NCBI GenBank assembly: GCA_017163975.1
Contig: JAFFSR010000227.1
Location: 8,732,501 to 8,796,500, forward strand
From: Anastatus disparis
Lineage: Eukaryota > Arthropoda > Insecta > Hymenoptera > Eupelmidae
Length of the DNA: 64,000 bases
Direction of reading: 5' to 3'
The notes beneath the pieces were generated by a model that saw only the letters and a list, made by a program, of their open reading frames with translations, did no database searches and had not been told where the DNA came from. Position numbers and translations under genes: made by a program. Shown in pieces: positions 37,443 through 48,100 of the stretch (its first letter is position 1; the number at the start of each line of letters is the position of its first letter).

Positions 37443-38067
37443 ATAACTGTTTTTGAAAATAGTGTAATAATTATAAAGTGATTTAAAATAAATATGGAGA
37501 TTAACTCTCAGATTAAGTATTGCCCACCCTTTTGTTATTATTTAATTTATATTTATATTCTCTCCAGCTTTATTTTCGTAAAAGCACAATTATAAGTATT
37601 CATTACATAAATCTTTTTTTTAATTAATAATAAAATAGATATTCATAAGTTACAATATGAGTAATTAAATACATAATTCTAAGCTTGATTCTTTCCAATC
37701 AATAAAAAGATTTGAAATTTTCATAGTACATCGTACAAAATACAATATTTCAAATATTTATATCGCAACATAGTTTCGATAGATTATTGTTTGATAAAAA
37801 ATTAAGAAACGTGATATTGTTTTTTATCAAAGGATATTTTTGAGAATTATATTGCATTTATGGAAACTTTAGCGCCTTGGATCATACCCTGTTAAAAACC
37901 CGCAAAAAAACAACATATTACTTTTGTATTGTATGAATTTGAATCATAAATCAACAAAGAAAAACGAAAACTATAAATGAACTAAAACTAAAACTGCATG
38001 AATGATAAATCGAAAAAGAAAAAAAACTAATAATTTCAAAAATATACTTAAAATGTGTAATAATAAT

Positions 38068-38158
38068 TAATGAATTTACTTATACGTTACCTATAAGTAG
38101 ATTCATTATTATACTGTGTAAAAAAGTGCCACCTAGGTAACGGAGGGGCGTTACCTAT
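38068..38158. repeat. Palindromic junction between the duplicated segments
   Basis: TAATGAATTTACTTATACG at 38068 is inverted, with two mismatches, in the stretch ending ATTCATTA at 38108. A second small palindrome follows: AGGTAACG, a short GC-rich loop, then CGTTACCT (38133-38158). Both lie in the roughly 250-bp gap between the two copies. Confidence 0.65.
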
Positions 38159-39814
38159 ATGCGGATTTAGGTCCCGCAATTAGTTATGAATTTGATCATA
38201 TAATAATGTTTTATTCATATAACTATTCATATTATTTTTTTTGTTCAATGTGTATCCATCCACTCAAAAAATAAAAAATTTCTTAATTTTTAGTAACTGC
38301 ACTGGAAAAAGAGAAGCTTCTACTTTGTACCTAAGTAGAATTTGCTTGGTAGACTAAAGGAATGCAGTTTTACAAATTTATTTAGTTTTATTTGATGTTA
38401 AAGTCACGAATCATAATTTTTATTCTTAAATTGAAAGGAAAAATACTAAAATAACAATAATAAATAAATTGTTACGTCGAAGTTATTTTCAAATTTTAAT
38501 ATTTATTGGTATTAAGAATTATAACCTCACTTTAATAGCATCAATTTTAAAAACTATTACTTTTAAATAATTTCGATTTGAATATGATTAATGTTGATTA
38601 ATTGTTGTAAGATTTAGTTAATTAAATAATTTTTTTAAATACCTTATATTTCTCAGCATATTTGTAAAGTTTTTTCATAAATAAGTTGTTGTTATATTTT
38701 TTAGCCATTATACAAGCAATAAAATAAATTAATGACTATTAATAAACACGATCACGCTACAAGGAAGTCTTTTATGTTTTCTATATTGCAAAAATTATAT
38801 CATCTACAAATATTTGATATTTTCATGTTGAAATGATAAGTATATTAATGTATTCAATCAAAATCGTAAATTAACTCAGAAAAAAATAACATTTGAAATA
38901 TGGTTTACTTCTATTAAAATACTTACGCTATATTATCTTATAAAATACCATTGTTTCTGTATTAAATTTCAAGTATGCACATTATTGGATCACTAATGAA
39001 ATCATAATTATAGGGAATTGGTACATGAATTTCAATGTTGCAGCATAAACTAAATTAAATTTAAAATATTATAGAAAATTTAATTATAAAATTGCATAAT
39101 ATTTTATATAGTTTTAGTCTCAATTTTAGTGCAGCTACTCAAGTTTTTATGTTACAACTTGAATGATGGCACATTTATTAAAATACCGCAAATTTAAAGC
39201 ACTAGTGCAGAAAGTTTCCTGCAACTGTGATCCCAACTAAATTTCATGTAAATATGTAAATTTTAATGCAAATAAATACTATGTAAAAGTTAAGAACTAG
39301 ATGTTATTTCTTAACTTTTGATTTTAATTAGCTTTTGAAGTAATAAATAAGCTTCTAGCTTAGTCACAGATTGTCATTATAGCAAAAAATTACATGGTAA
39401 AAATTAAAAACATAGAAACTTTTATTATATTTTTAGTAAATTTTACTATATAACATGTTAATTTTTTTTTAATAATAGCAGTTTTCAACTACATTACAAT
39501 TGTACCTTGTAATTTTTATTATAACAAATTTCTCAGTATAGAATCACATAGAATAGAAAATATGAAATAAGTTTTATTATTACAAATAAAATAAAATTTT
39601 TCAACATGCTTTTTTCAGTTAATAAATTTATTTCATCCCGAAATGGAAAATTATATATTACATTTTGTGCAAAAATTTTTTTTCTTACAGATAAATTTTT
39701 TCACAAAAATTATGCAATAACTTATAAACATTTTTAAAAATACAAATTTATGATTCAACGTGAGAATTAAAATTACAATTTTAACATTATTAATATTGGT
39801 ATCAGTTTTTAAAA

Positions 39815-39860
39815 CTGATACGATCTAGTATAAAACTAGCTTGAACGGACACGAATCAGT
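39815..39860 (+). promoter_or_regulatory. Core promoter of OBP 8
   Basis: CTGATACG (39815-39822), TATAAAA (39829-39835) and TCAGT (39856-39860), with 29-bp spacing and a 58-nt leader. It is intact even though the gene behind it has lost an exon. Confidence 0.7.
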
Positions 39861-39915
39861 CATAATATTTGAACCGCTGGATGTTATACGATCAGTAAAA
39901 ATTATAAAGTTAATC

Positions 39916-40726
39916 ATGTATATTGTGGCAATTTTATTTATTTGTGCTGTTGGAGTTTTCACTTCATCGGTGATATTAATTTTTATATAATAACATATTT
40001 TTATTATTTCATAATTTTAATTTATAATATTATCCTTTTAGATTGAGGAGGATCACTCTAAATGGGATGAAAAACTTAAGAATTGTGCAAAAGTATTCAA
40101 TATAACTCCAGGTATAATATTATAATAAATAATATACCTGGTAATTTTAGTTTATAAAAAACATTCATTTAAATCTCTTATGATTAAAAAAAAATTAACT
40201 GATTTTGTTTACTGATTAATTTTCGATTCGTGTGACCGTCTTCCTTTTTTGTTCGGACAACAAGCGTGACATTTATCAAGTAATAAACTTTGATATTTTA
40301 TTATTTTTTTTACAAATGGATGATATTGACATCCACATTGTCGCGACTAATTTGATAAAATTCCACATGTTTCTATCAGGCATGCTCGATAGAATTATTT
40401 TCTTGAACTCTAGATTAAATCAAGTATGTAATATTGTTTTTTTTCAGTTAAATGAAGATGGAACTTTAAACAACGAAAAAATTCTCTCTATGAAGAAAGA
40501 AAACGCGTCCGTTGAAAAAATTAAAGCAATTCTTGAAAAATGCAATTCTGTTAAAGGTTCAACATTTTTTTCTCATAATCAATTCAATAATTAGAAAAAA
40601 AATTAATCTTTGCTTTTTTTTATTTTAATTGCAGTAAACCATAATGATTTTCGAGAAGAAATTAAATATCTGGAATGTTTTCAAAAAGAAGGAATATCTG
40701 ATTTAGTTAATCCAATAGAAATCTAA
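39916..40726 (+). pseudogene. C-minus OBP lacking exon 3, OBP 8
   Basis: Exons found: 1 (39916-39969, one codon shorter than in paralogues), 2 (40042-40111), 4 (40448-40556) and 5 (40635-40726). Exon 3, which carries C3, is gone: alignment with OBP 7 puts a deletion just after ACTGAT at 40211-40216. Exon 2 ends in phase 1 and exon 4 starts in phase 0, so joining them gives a TGA after two codons. Exons 4 and 5 remain open with no stop and keep C4 (LEKCNSV) and C6 (YLECF). An open frame runs through the end of intron 3 into exon 4 (40232-40594), but it continues past the exon-4 donor and looks accidental. AATAAA lies at 40771-40776. Probably a recent pseudogene. Confidence 0.8.
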
Positions 40727-41799
40727 ATGACTGTTTTCGAAAATAATGTAATAATTATAAAGTGATTTAAAATAAATATGGAGATTAACTCTCGGATTAA
40801 GTATGGCCCACCCTTTTGTTATTATTTAATTTATATTTATATTCTCTCCAGCTTCATTTTCGTAAAAGCACACTTATAAGTATTCATTACACAAAACTTT
40901 TTTTTTAATTATTAATAAAATAGATTTTCATAAGTTACAATATGAGTAATTAAATACATAATGCTAAGCTTGATTCTTTCCAATCAATAAAAAGATTCGA
41001 AATTTTCATAGTACATCGTATAAAATAGAATATTTCAAATATTTATATCGCAACATAGTTTCGATTGTTTATTATATTTGATAAAAAAATTAAGACACAT
41101 GATATTGTTCTTTGTAAGAGGATATTTTTGATAACCATACTGCATTTATGGAAACTTTAGCACCTTGGATCATACCCTGTTAAAAACTCGCGAAAAAAAG
41201 AACACGTTACTTTTGTATTGTGTGAAAAATAAACTTCAAATTTCTTGGATGATGAGCCAAACATATATTTTAATATTTCAAATGTACAACGTTTCGAGCG
41301 CTTTGACTGTGCTCTTCTTTAGATCTGCAATCAAATTAATTCGAAAAATACGTTAATATAAAATATAAATATTGTCCAACAATTGGTGGTTACAGAAAAA
41401 AATTCTGCTGTTTCTTCTTTTAATCATTGATTTCTGTTTGGGTATTTTGTATAGATATAGGCTGACATGATAGATGGATAAATTGATTGATAATTTTCTC
41501 TGTACCTGCAATTCTTATTGTTTCTTACCTCGTGCGTCTTTTTGTTTCGATAATGTTACTTCTTAATTGTCCTGCTTTTATAATATTTCATGCAAAAGTA
41601 TTGACGTATTTTAAATGTATGACAAATTGTCATTTGAAAATAAATGTTACTACATAAGCGTACCATCTCCATGAGGAGCGTTCATTTGTACATTTGCGTG
41701 TTACTATGCAGGTTCAGTGGTTAATTATTCTGGCAGTTCCATTTAATTTATTTAATTTTATTGCTGTAACGATTAAATTGTTGTGAATTATTTATTTTT

Positions 41800-41960
41800 T
41801 ATATTTAGGAACCCACTACGTTCAAAAAACAAAATTTTTACAATTTTCATAATAAATTTTTTAATTTATAATAAGAATCATATTATCAATAAGATAATAT
41901 CAAACTAATCTGAAATCCACGATTTTAAGTGTCATGTAAAATAAAAAGTTTGTATCTTAA
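41800..41960 (-). pseudogene. Second relic of a minus-strand OBP signal-peptide exon
   Basis: On the minus strand an ATG at 41850-41848 opens MKIVKILFF and then diverges (ERSG). The upstream DNA (TATAATATC-type block) resembles the relic near 35.6 kb. There are no downstream exons. It lies about 430 bp before the plus-strand OBP 9, the same layout as at OBP 7. Confidence 0.5.
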
Positions 41961-42178
41961 AATAATAATTAATTATAAAATAAATTTTTTAAAAAGATCC
42001 ATACTTTTTTAGTTAAAAATAAATTTATTTTATCCCAAAATTGAAAATTATAATGATTTTGTGTAAAACTTTTTTTCCTTATAGGTACATTTTTCACAAA
42101 ACTTATAAATATTTTTTAAAAAAACAATTTATAATTTAACGTGAGAGTTAAAATTAACATCATTAATATTCGTAAAAA

Positions 42179-42224
42179 CTGATACGATTTAGTATAAAAC
42201 TAGCTCGAATAGACACGAATTAGT
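42179..42224 (+). promoter_or_regulatory. Core promoter of OBP 9
   Basis: CTGATACG (42179-42186), TATAAAA (42193-42199) and TTAGT (42220-42224, one change from TCAGT). The spacing is 29 bp and the leader 58 nt. Confidence 0.7.
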
Positions 42225-42279
42225 CATAATAATTAAACAGTTGGACGTAGTGCAATCGGCAAAACTTATAAAGTCAATT

Positions 42280-43745
42280 ATGCACACAGTGGCAATTTTA
42301 TTTTTTGTTTCTGCCATTGGAGCTTTTGGTTCACCGGTGTGAAATAAATTTTTATACAATAACATATTTTTATTACTTCATAACTTCTAATTTATAATAA
42401 TATTTTTGTAGATTGGGAAATATCAATCCAAGTTCGATAAAAGATATAAAGAATGTTTAAAAAGATTCAACGTAAATGAAGGTGTAATGTTTCGAAAAAT
42501 AATGTTCTTGCTCTTTTTTTAGTTAATAAAACAATTAATTTTGAACTCTTATTGTTAAAAGAGAAAAAAAATAAATAATTCTGGCTACTTATTACTATTA
42601 AAACTTGAACATTTTTTTATCATTATTCTTTCATAATAAAAAAACATTATTTCTTTTTATATTTTATAGAAGAACTCAAGAATTTTCCTCCTAATGATAC
42701 AACATCTTCAATATTTGCATGCATAGAAGGACATTCGGGAGAAGTAAGTAATGATATTTATAACCGGTTAAATATTAATTACTTTAAAGACCAACTAAGA
42801 GTAAGTCTTTTTTTCTAATTTGAGAAACTAAAATACCACTTTATTTCATCTAGAGTAGAAAGTAACGTAGATCATCGAAAATAAAGTATGCTGATGATTT
42901 AAAAAATAAAATAATTTTTGTTTCTTATTAAAAGCTCTAAAATAGTACTTTACTCTACTATTGAAAAAAATAGGGCAATTTCTTATGAGTCGTTTTATCG
43001 TTAGAGGGTAGCGAGAATGACAAAAATGACAAATAGGGAACCTATTTTGTTACTAGCGAGGTAAAGAATTTTTCTTATCAAAATGAGTGGAAGTTGATTT
43101 TATATGTTTGTTTCTATGCGTAACAAAATCAGTATGTTGCTCAGTATTAGAAGAATATGGTATTTTTCTTATGCGAAGCAGGTATCGAAAATCGAATTTG
43201 CTTACTGGTTTGGAAAAAAGTTTTTCATGGGTATGAATATATACATATATAAAAATTATTGGTGAGGTAATACTTAACCTCTCCATGATTTCTTTTAACC
43301 CATGAAGCCAGTTCCTAAATAAGAACATGGGTACTAATTTGATAAAATTAAGTGATATTAATTTTTATTTTTTATTACTTCATAATTACTGATTTATAAT
43401 ATTATTCTTTTAGTTCAAGAGAGATAAAAAATTCAAGTTTGCTAAAAGATATGAAGAATGCTTAAAAAAATTCAACGTAACAGAAGGTATAATATTTTCA
43501 AAAATAATATTCTTGCTCTTTTTTTAGTTGATAAAAAAAAAATTTTGAACCCTTATAGTTAATAGAAGAAAAATTAAATAATTCTAGATACTTATAACTA
43601 TTAGAAATCAAACATTTTTTTTATTATTGTTCTTTTATAATAAAAAGATATATTATTTTTTTGATATTTGATAGAAGAACTCAAGGATCGGTCTCCTGAT
43701 GAGATAACAACTGGAATTTTTGCATGCATAGAAGGACATTCGTGA
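42280..43745 (+). CDS. Rearranged OBP with duplicated exons 2-3, OBP 9 (tandem half-domain)
   Basis: Candidate exons: 42280-42336, 42412-42481, 42670-42743, 43414-43486 and 43675-43745, giving 114 aa in one open frame. Exon 1 is a signal peptide (MHTVAILFFVSAIGAFG). Exons 2 and 3 give C1 (KECLKRF) and C3 (FACIEGH). A second copy of exons 2-3 follows with EECLKKF and FACIEGH again. Because the exon 2-3 pair starts and ends in phase 0, the duplication keeps the frame. The copy of exon 3 has TGA where the first has GGA, ending the protein there. Splice sites of all five exons are GT-AG; the exon-3 donor is GTAAGTA. C4 and C6 exist only as a decayed remnant downstream. It is either a new two-half-domain secreted protein or a decaying gene; sequence alone cannot decide. 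Confidence 0.5.
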
Positions 43746-44331
43746 AAAGTAAGTAATAAAATTTATAGCCAGTTGAATAGTAATTACTAAATTTAAAATC
43801 AACCAAAAGTAAGCCTTTTTTTTTAATTTGAAGAACTAAAATACCACTTTATTCATCCTATAGCAAGAAATAAAGTGGGTTATAGAAAATGAAATACTTT
43901 GATAATTTGAAAAATATATATAATTTTTGTTTATTGTCAAAAGTTGTAAAATGGTACATTTGTCTACTATTAAGGAGAATCGGTCATTCTTTTATGAGTC
44001 TTTTGAAAAATAGTAAGTGGAGGACTTATTTTGCCACGAGTAGGGTATAGAATTTTTGTCAAAAAGGTATATAATAGGCATAGTGTGACAGTATTCCTTT
44101 TTCTTCGGACAGCAAACGTGACTCCTATCAAATAACAGACTTTATATGCACTATTATCAAATGATAATATTTTCTTATTTTTCTTTTACAAATGGATGTT
44201 ATTGCCACCCGTGGTATCATGACAAATTTGATAAAACTTTACATTATTCTATCAGGACCGCTCAATAGTATTATTGTCTTAAACTCTATATTTAATCGAA
44301 TGTATGATTTTTCTTTATTTATTTAAATTAT

Positions 44332-44491
44332 TTAAATAAAGATGAAACTACAAATAAAGAAAAAATGTTCTCTTTGCAGGAAGAAGACTGAATCTGTTGA
44401 AGAAATTGGTGCGATTTCGAAAATAAATTGAACAACAAAAGTGTTTAAAAAAGGAGGATTATTTTATTTAATTAATCCAATAGACGTCTGA
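44332..44491 (+). pseudogene. Decayed exon 4 and exon 5 of the OBP 9 unit
   Basis: LNKDETTNKEKMFSLQEED then a stop corresponds to exon 4 of OBP 7, without an AG acceptor. After a frame change SVEEIGAIS continues the match. C4, intron 4 and the start of exon 5 are missing. The end, VFKKGG...LINPIDV, matches the CFEKEG...LINPIEI end of OBP 7 with Cys replaced by Val. AATAAA at 44532-44537 could still serve as the 3' end of OBP 9. Confidence 0.75.
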
Positions 44492-45088
44492 TTGTTCATT
44501 AAAATAATGTAAAAATTATAAAATGATTTAAAATAAATATATAAAATGAATATAATTTTTATTAATATTTAATTTATATTTATATTTAAGCATAATTATT
44601 TAATTCCAGTTACTTAAAATTTTTTTCTAATTTAATAATATTATCATTCCGTTTGGTAAATATTTTAGAAAATTTTGTTCACGTAAAACTGAAATTTTTG
44701 TTTTAATCCTACTAAAAATTCTGCATTCAATTCTTTAACCCACGAGACAACGTCAACGACACTCCGGAAAACCACTATCGTTAATACACAAGACTCAAAA
44801 AACTATTTTCCAGAGCATTCGTTCATTTCCATTTACACAACATATATATACAGCCCACTGGTATATAAGCGATATACGCCTCAACCAACTACACAGCACA
44901 TAACTCAGTCGAGCTTTTTCATTCTCGTGAAATTTCTCTATTCTCTCTTCTCGCTGTATAACGTATACACAAAACTTATCCGTACACGTGTATGCGTATA
45001 CACACGCTCCACATATACAAAAGCCAACCAAAATTGAGCCACAGCGTCCTCCCTAACCAACATCCACGCACGGCATTTCAAGTAGTCA

Positions 45089-45105
45089 AGAGAGAGAGAG
45101 AGAGA
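45089..45105. repeat. (AG)n microsatellite
   Basis: A run of AG dinucleotides followed by AAAGAGAAAAAG purine sequence. Confidence 0.9.
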
Positions 45106-48100
45106 AAGAGAAAAAGCAAAAACGTTTGCTCATGAATTCATGTGTGCATTCTCTTAATTTTATACTTCAATTTATTTTCCATGCATCCTTTTCTTCTTTT
45201 CTATTATCTCTTTGCCCTTTTTCTCCCATTTTTACGTACATATATATATGTACATTCTACATCCGCAGCGAATGTGCCAGTAGAAAGCAGCTTTTCAGCT
45301 GGTTTTATTTTTTGTTCACGCTGCAATATGAAAATAAAGTAATTACGACAAAAGCGAGTCAGAGAGAGGGCTAACGTTATATACGCGCAGAGCCTTTTCT
45401 GCATATACGGGATGTACAGCTTTAGCGCGTCTTTATTCAAAACGTGTACGCGTGCAACAGCTAGCTTCAACGGTAGGGGTGTACGCAATTAAATTCGGCT
45501 TTATGTGCATCTGTCCTTTTCTCATACACACATTTGAGCTTTCTTTGTCTCTTTTTTGAGGGAGGCTTGGTCGACGTTATAATCTAAACTTTCTATCCTA
45601 CCCCCCCTTTTTACCTTTTTCTATTCTATTTTTCTTTTTTTTTTTATTTCTCGTTTTATTGCTCGTATATTCCCTACTTTTATGGAGCTTTATTTTTCAA
45701 GTGAACTCGTCTGCTTCGACGACTTTGCTGCGAAACGAATTCCTTTATTGTAAGCGTCAACGAGCAGGAAAAAAGCTGTGCTTTCAGTCGGATGCTTTGA
45801 TTGAGTCTCGGGGAATATTGCGTTGAGTGTATGAATGCGCATTTGGGAAATTTTCGTACCTTGTATTATTTTAGATTTATATGGAATATAATAAGAAATC
45901 TTTATCCAATATATTCTTGAAAGCTTCAGTATTGAATGACATTTCCGGTTGAACTTTCGTCCTGTGACAGGGAAAAAAGGCTTGATTAAAAGTATTTTTA
46001 CGTATATTTGAATTTGAAAACAAATGTTAGAAAACTTTTAATTCTAGTTAAAAAAAGTAAGCAACTTTCGTACGTTAGGTTAAAAATTTTGATTCAGTGA
46101 CGTTATGGTGAGCAACTTTATAAATTTAATTCAGTTTATTCTAAAACTTGTTTTGCAACTAGGTATGCACGCAGTGTACGTTTTTAAAAAAAAGATTTTG
46201 GAAATACAACTTTCAATATAAAAAATGTATTGTTCATTTTCAGAAAAATGATTGAAAGAAATTCTAGATGTAAAAATTACAAAAAGAATATTAACTCTAC
46301 ATAGTTTTACTGCTAATTTTTTTTTTCAATTTCCAAACAACTGAAGTTAACCTTTTTCATTTCAAACTACTTTGAATTGCAAAGCTAGTTTTCAACAAAT
46401 TGTATAAATTAATTCGCTCTACAATGTTATAATTTAAATAATAATTCATCATCATTGAAAAAATAATTACGTTTCAATAAAGTTTAATACTATGTAAATT
46501 ATTTATTTCGTCTCGCGCGCAGAACTGTATTACTTATTTAGTACGTTGCTTTGTAAATTTAAATTTGAATATTTCGTATTTTATTTTTGCAAAAGAAGAA
46601 AAAGAAAATTTTATTTTGTTTATCGTACATTGCAAATGAATTTATGCATTACGTATATTTTTGTTTTCCAGGAAAAAAATCAGTATGCATTCATTTTACA
46701 CTGGATTTAAAAAAAAAATAATTTTGTAAAATACATTTTGATTAATAATAATATACATTTTTCATAAAAAATTGGAATACTTTCCATTATTAAACAAATG
46801 ATAAAAACAATAATAATTATAATTCTTTTTTTTACATAATCCATAGTAACCTGATACGGCTACTTAAAATCGTTTGTGTATTTTATAACGAGATACTGTA
46901 AAAGAAACATTAATTACAAGAGGTATCCCGGGCGCAACAAGTATTTGCCACAAAGCATATTTTAAACTAATCTAAAATTTTTCGCATTCATTTTATAGCC
47001 GACGTGCTCGATAATACCTTTCTTCGGTATTTTTTTTTGTTTTTTTTTTGTTTTTTAATATCCGATGAACCCACTGCTCTTTCGTTTCGTAGAACAAACA
47101 GGTTTGTTCACTGTCAGATAGTCCCAGTTTAAATGTCACATGCACGACCGAAGCTTTGGTTTTATATACGTATATATGTTGGTATGTATGGAAAACGAAA
47201 GAGAAAAAGCTTGCCTTCTGTATGTATATACATATATAGAGAGGAACAAAGCGTTATTAAAATGCAAAACGCGCAAGCGCTACTGGATCAAAGGCCTATA
47301 TGCCAAGGATCAAACAAAAGTGCATTTTATGCTCTTTCGCTCACTCTGTCTCGTCCTTCTATACAACTAACTCTTGAATACGTATATAGAAGATAAAGCT
47401 TTAAACTATACGTACAATGTTTGCAGATGTATATGTATGTATTATATCTATGTGTTTTGTCGAATAAATATATACAGTGTATATAGGCTTATATGTAGTG
47501 GTTGGTTATAGGCAGAAAATTGATATGGGTAATTTTACTGGGGAGAGAGACAGGGAAATTAGATTAATTAATAATTGCGAGTTTTGCCAGCCAGAAACTT
47601 GCTGATAGGAAAGAGAGAGAAGGGAAGAAAAATGGTATGTATATACGAATATGAAAAACGTCATTAATTAACAATTGCTTGTGTACTCTATGAACAAAGT
47701 ACGCGAGAGAGGATTTTACAACGTGATGGAAGCGAGAGGGTGATGTGTTTTTACGATAAGGACTTGTTTACGGTAACACGAATCTTTTCTTTTCAAATAT
47801 TTTGACGTTATCTAAAGTAAACAGAGTTTTATATTTCTGTATTTAGTATAAGCTCGCTGTAATCTGCTTATTAATTATTCTTAAAATGATGAAGCAATAA
47901 AATTATTGAACGTTACTACTGAAATTTATGTTTTAGTGATACATCCGAATAATATTTTTAATGATTATGAATAATATATTGATCAAAAACTTAACATAAA
48001 TGAAAGTATTAGCTTGCTATATTCATTTATCAGGTATAAAAAAAATTTTTCAAAAATATGAAAAACAAAAATTTTTTTTAGCTGTTAAACTAATTGAACA

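Larger units (their letters stand above)
34510..37933 (+). repeat. Segmental duplication, copy 1 (contains OBP 7)
   Basis: Base-level similarity to 38187-41225 runs from GAATTTGATAATATAGTAAT through upstream DNA, the whole OBP gene and its 3' flank to the segment CTTGGATCATACCCTGTTAA. Indels distinguish the copies; the largest is the loss of OBP exon 3 in copy 2. Confidence 0.85.
38187..41225 (+). repeat. Segmental duplication, copy 2 (contains OBP 8)
   Basis: Counterpart of 34510-37933. It lacks about 555 bp corresponding to 36376-36930, including exon 3, and about 160 bp corresponding to the relic minus-strand exon. It has a unique insertion of roughly 240 bp near 38350-38590. Confidence 0.85.

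Noticed and set aside
40232..40594. Open frame of 120 codons crossing intron 3 and exon 4 of OBP 8
   Set aside because: Its second half is true exon 4, but the first half is intron conserved in OBP 7, where the same region contains stops. It reads through the exon-4 donor. I treat it as accidental.
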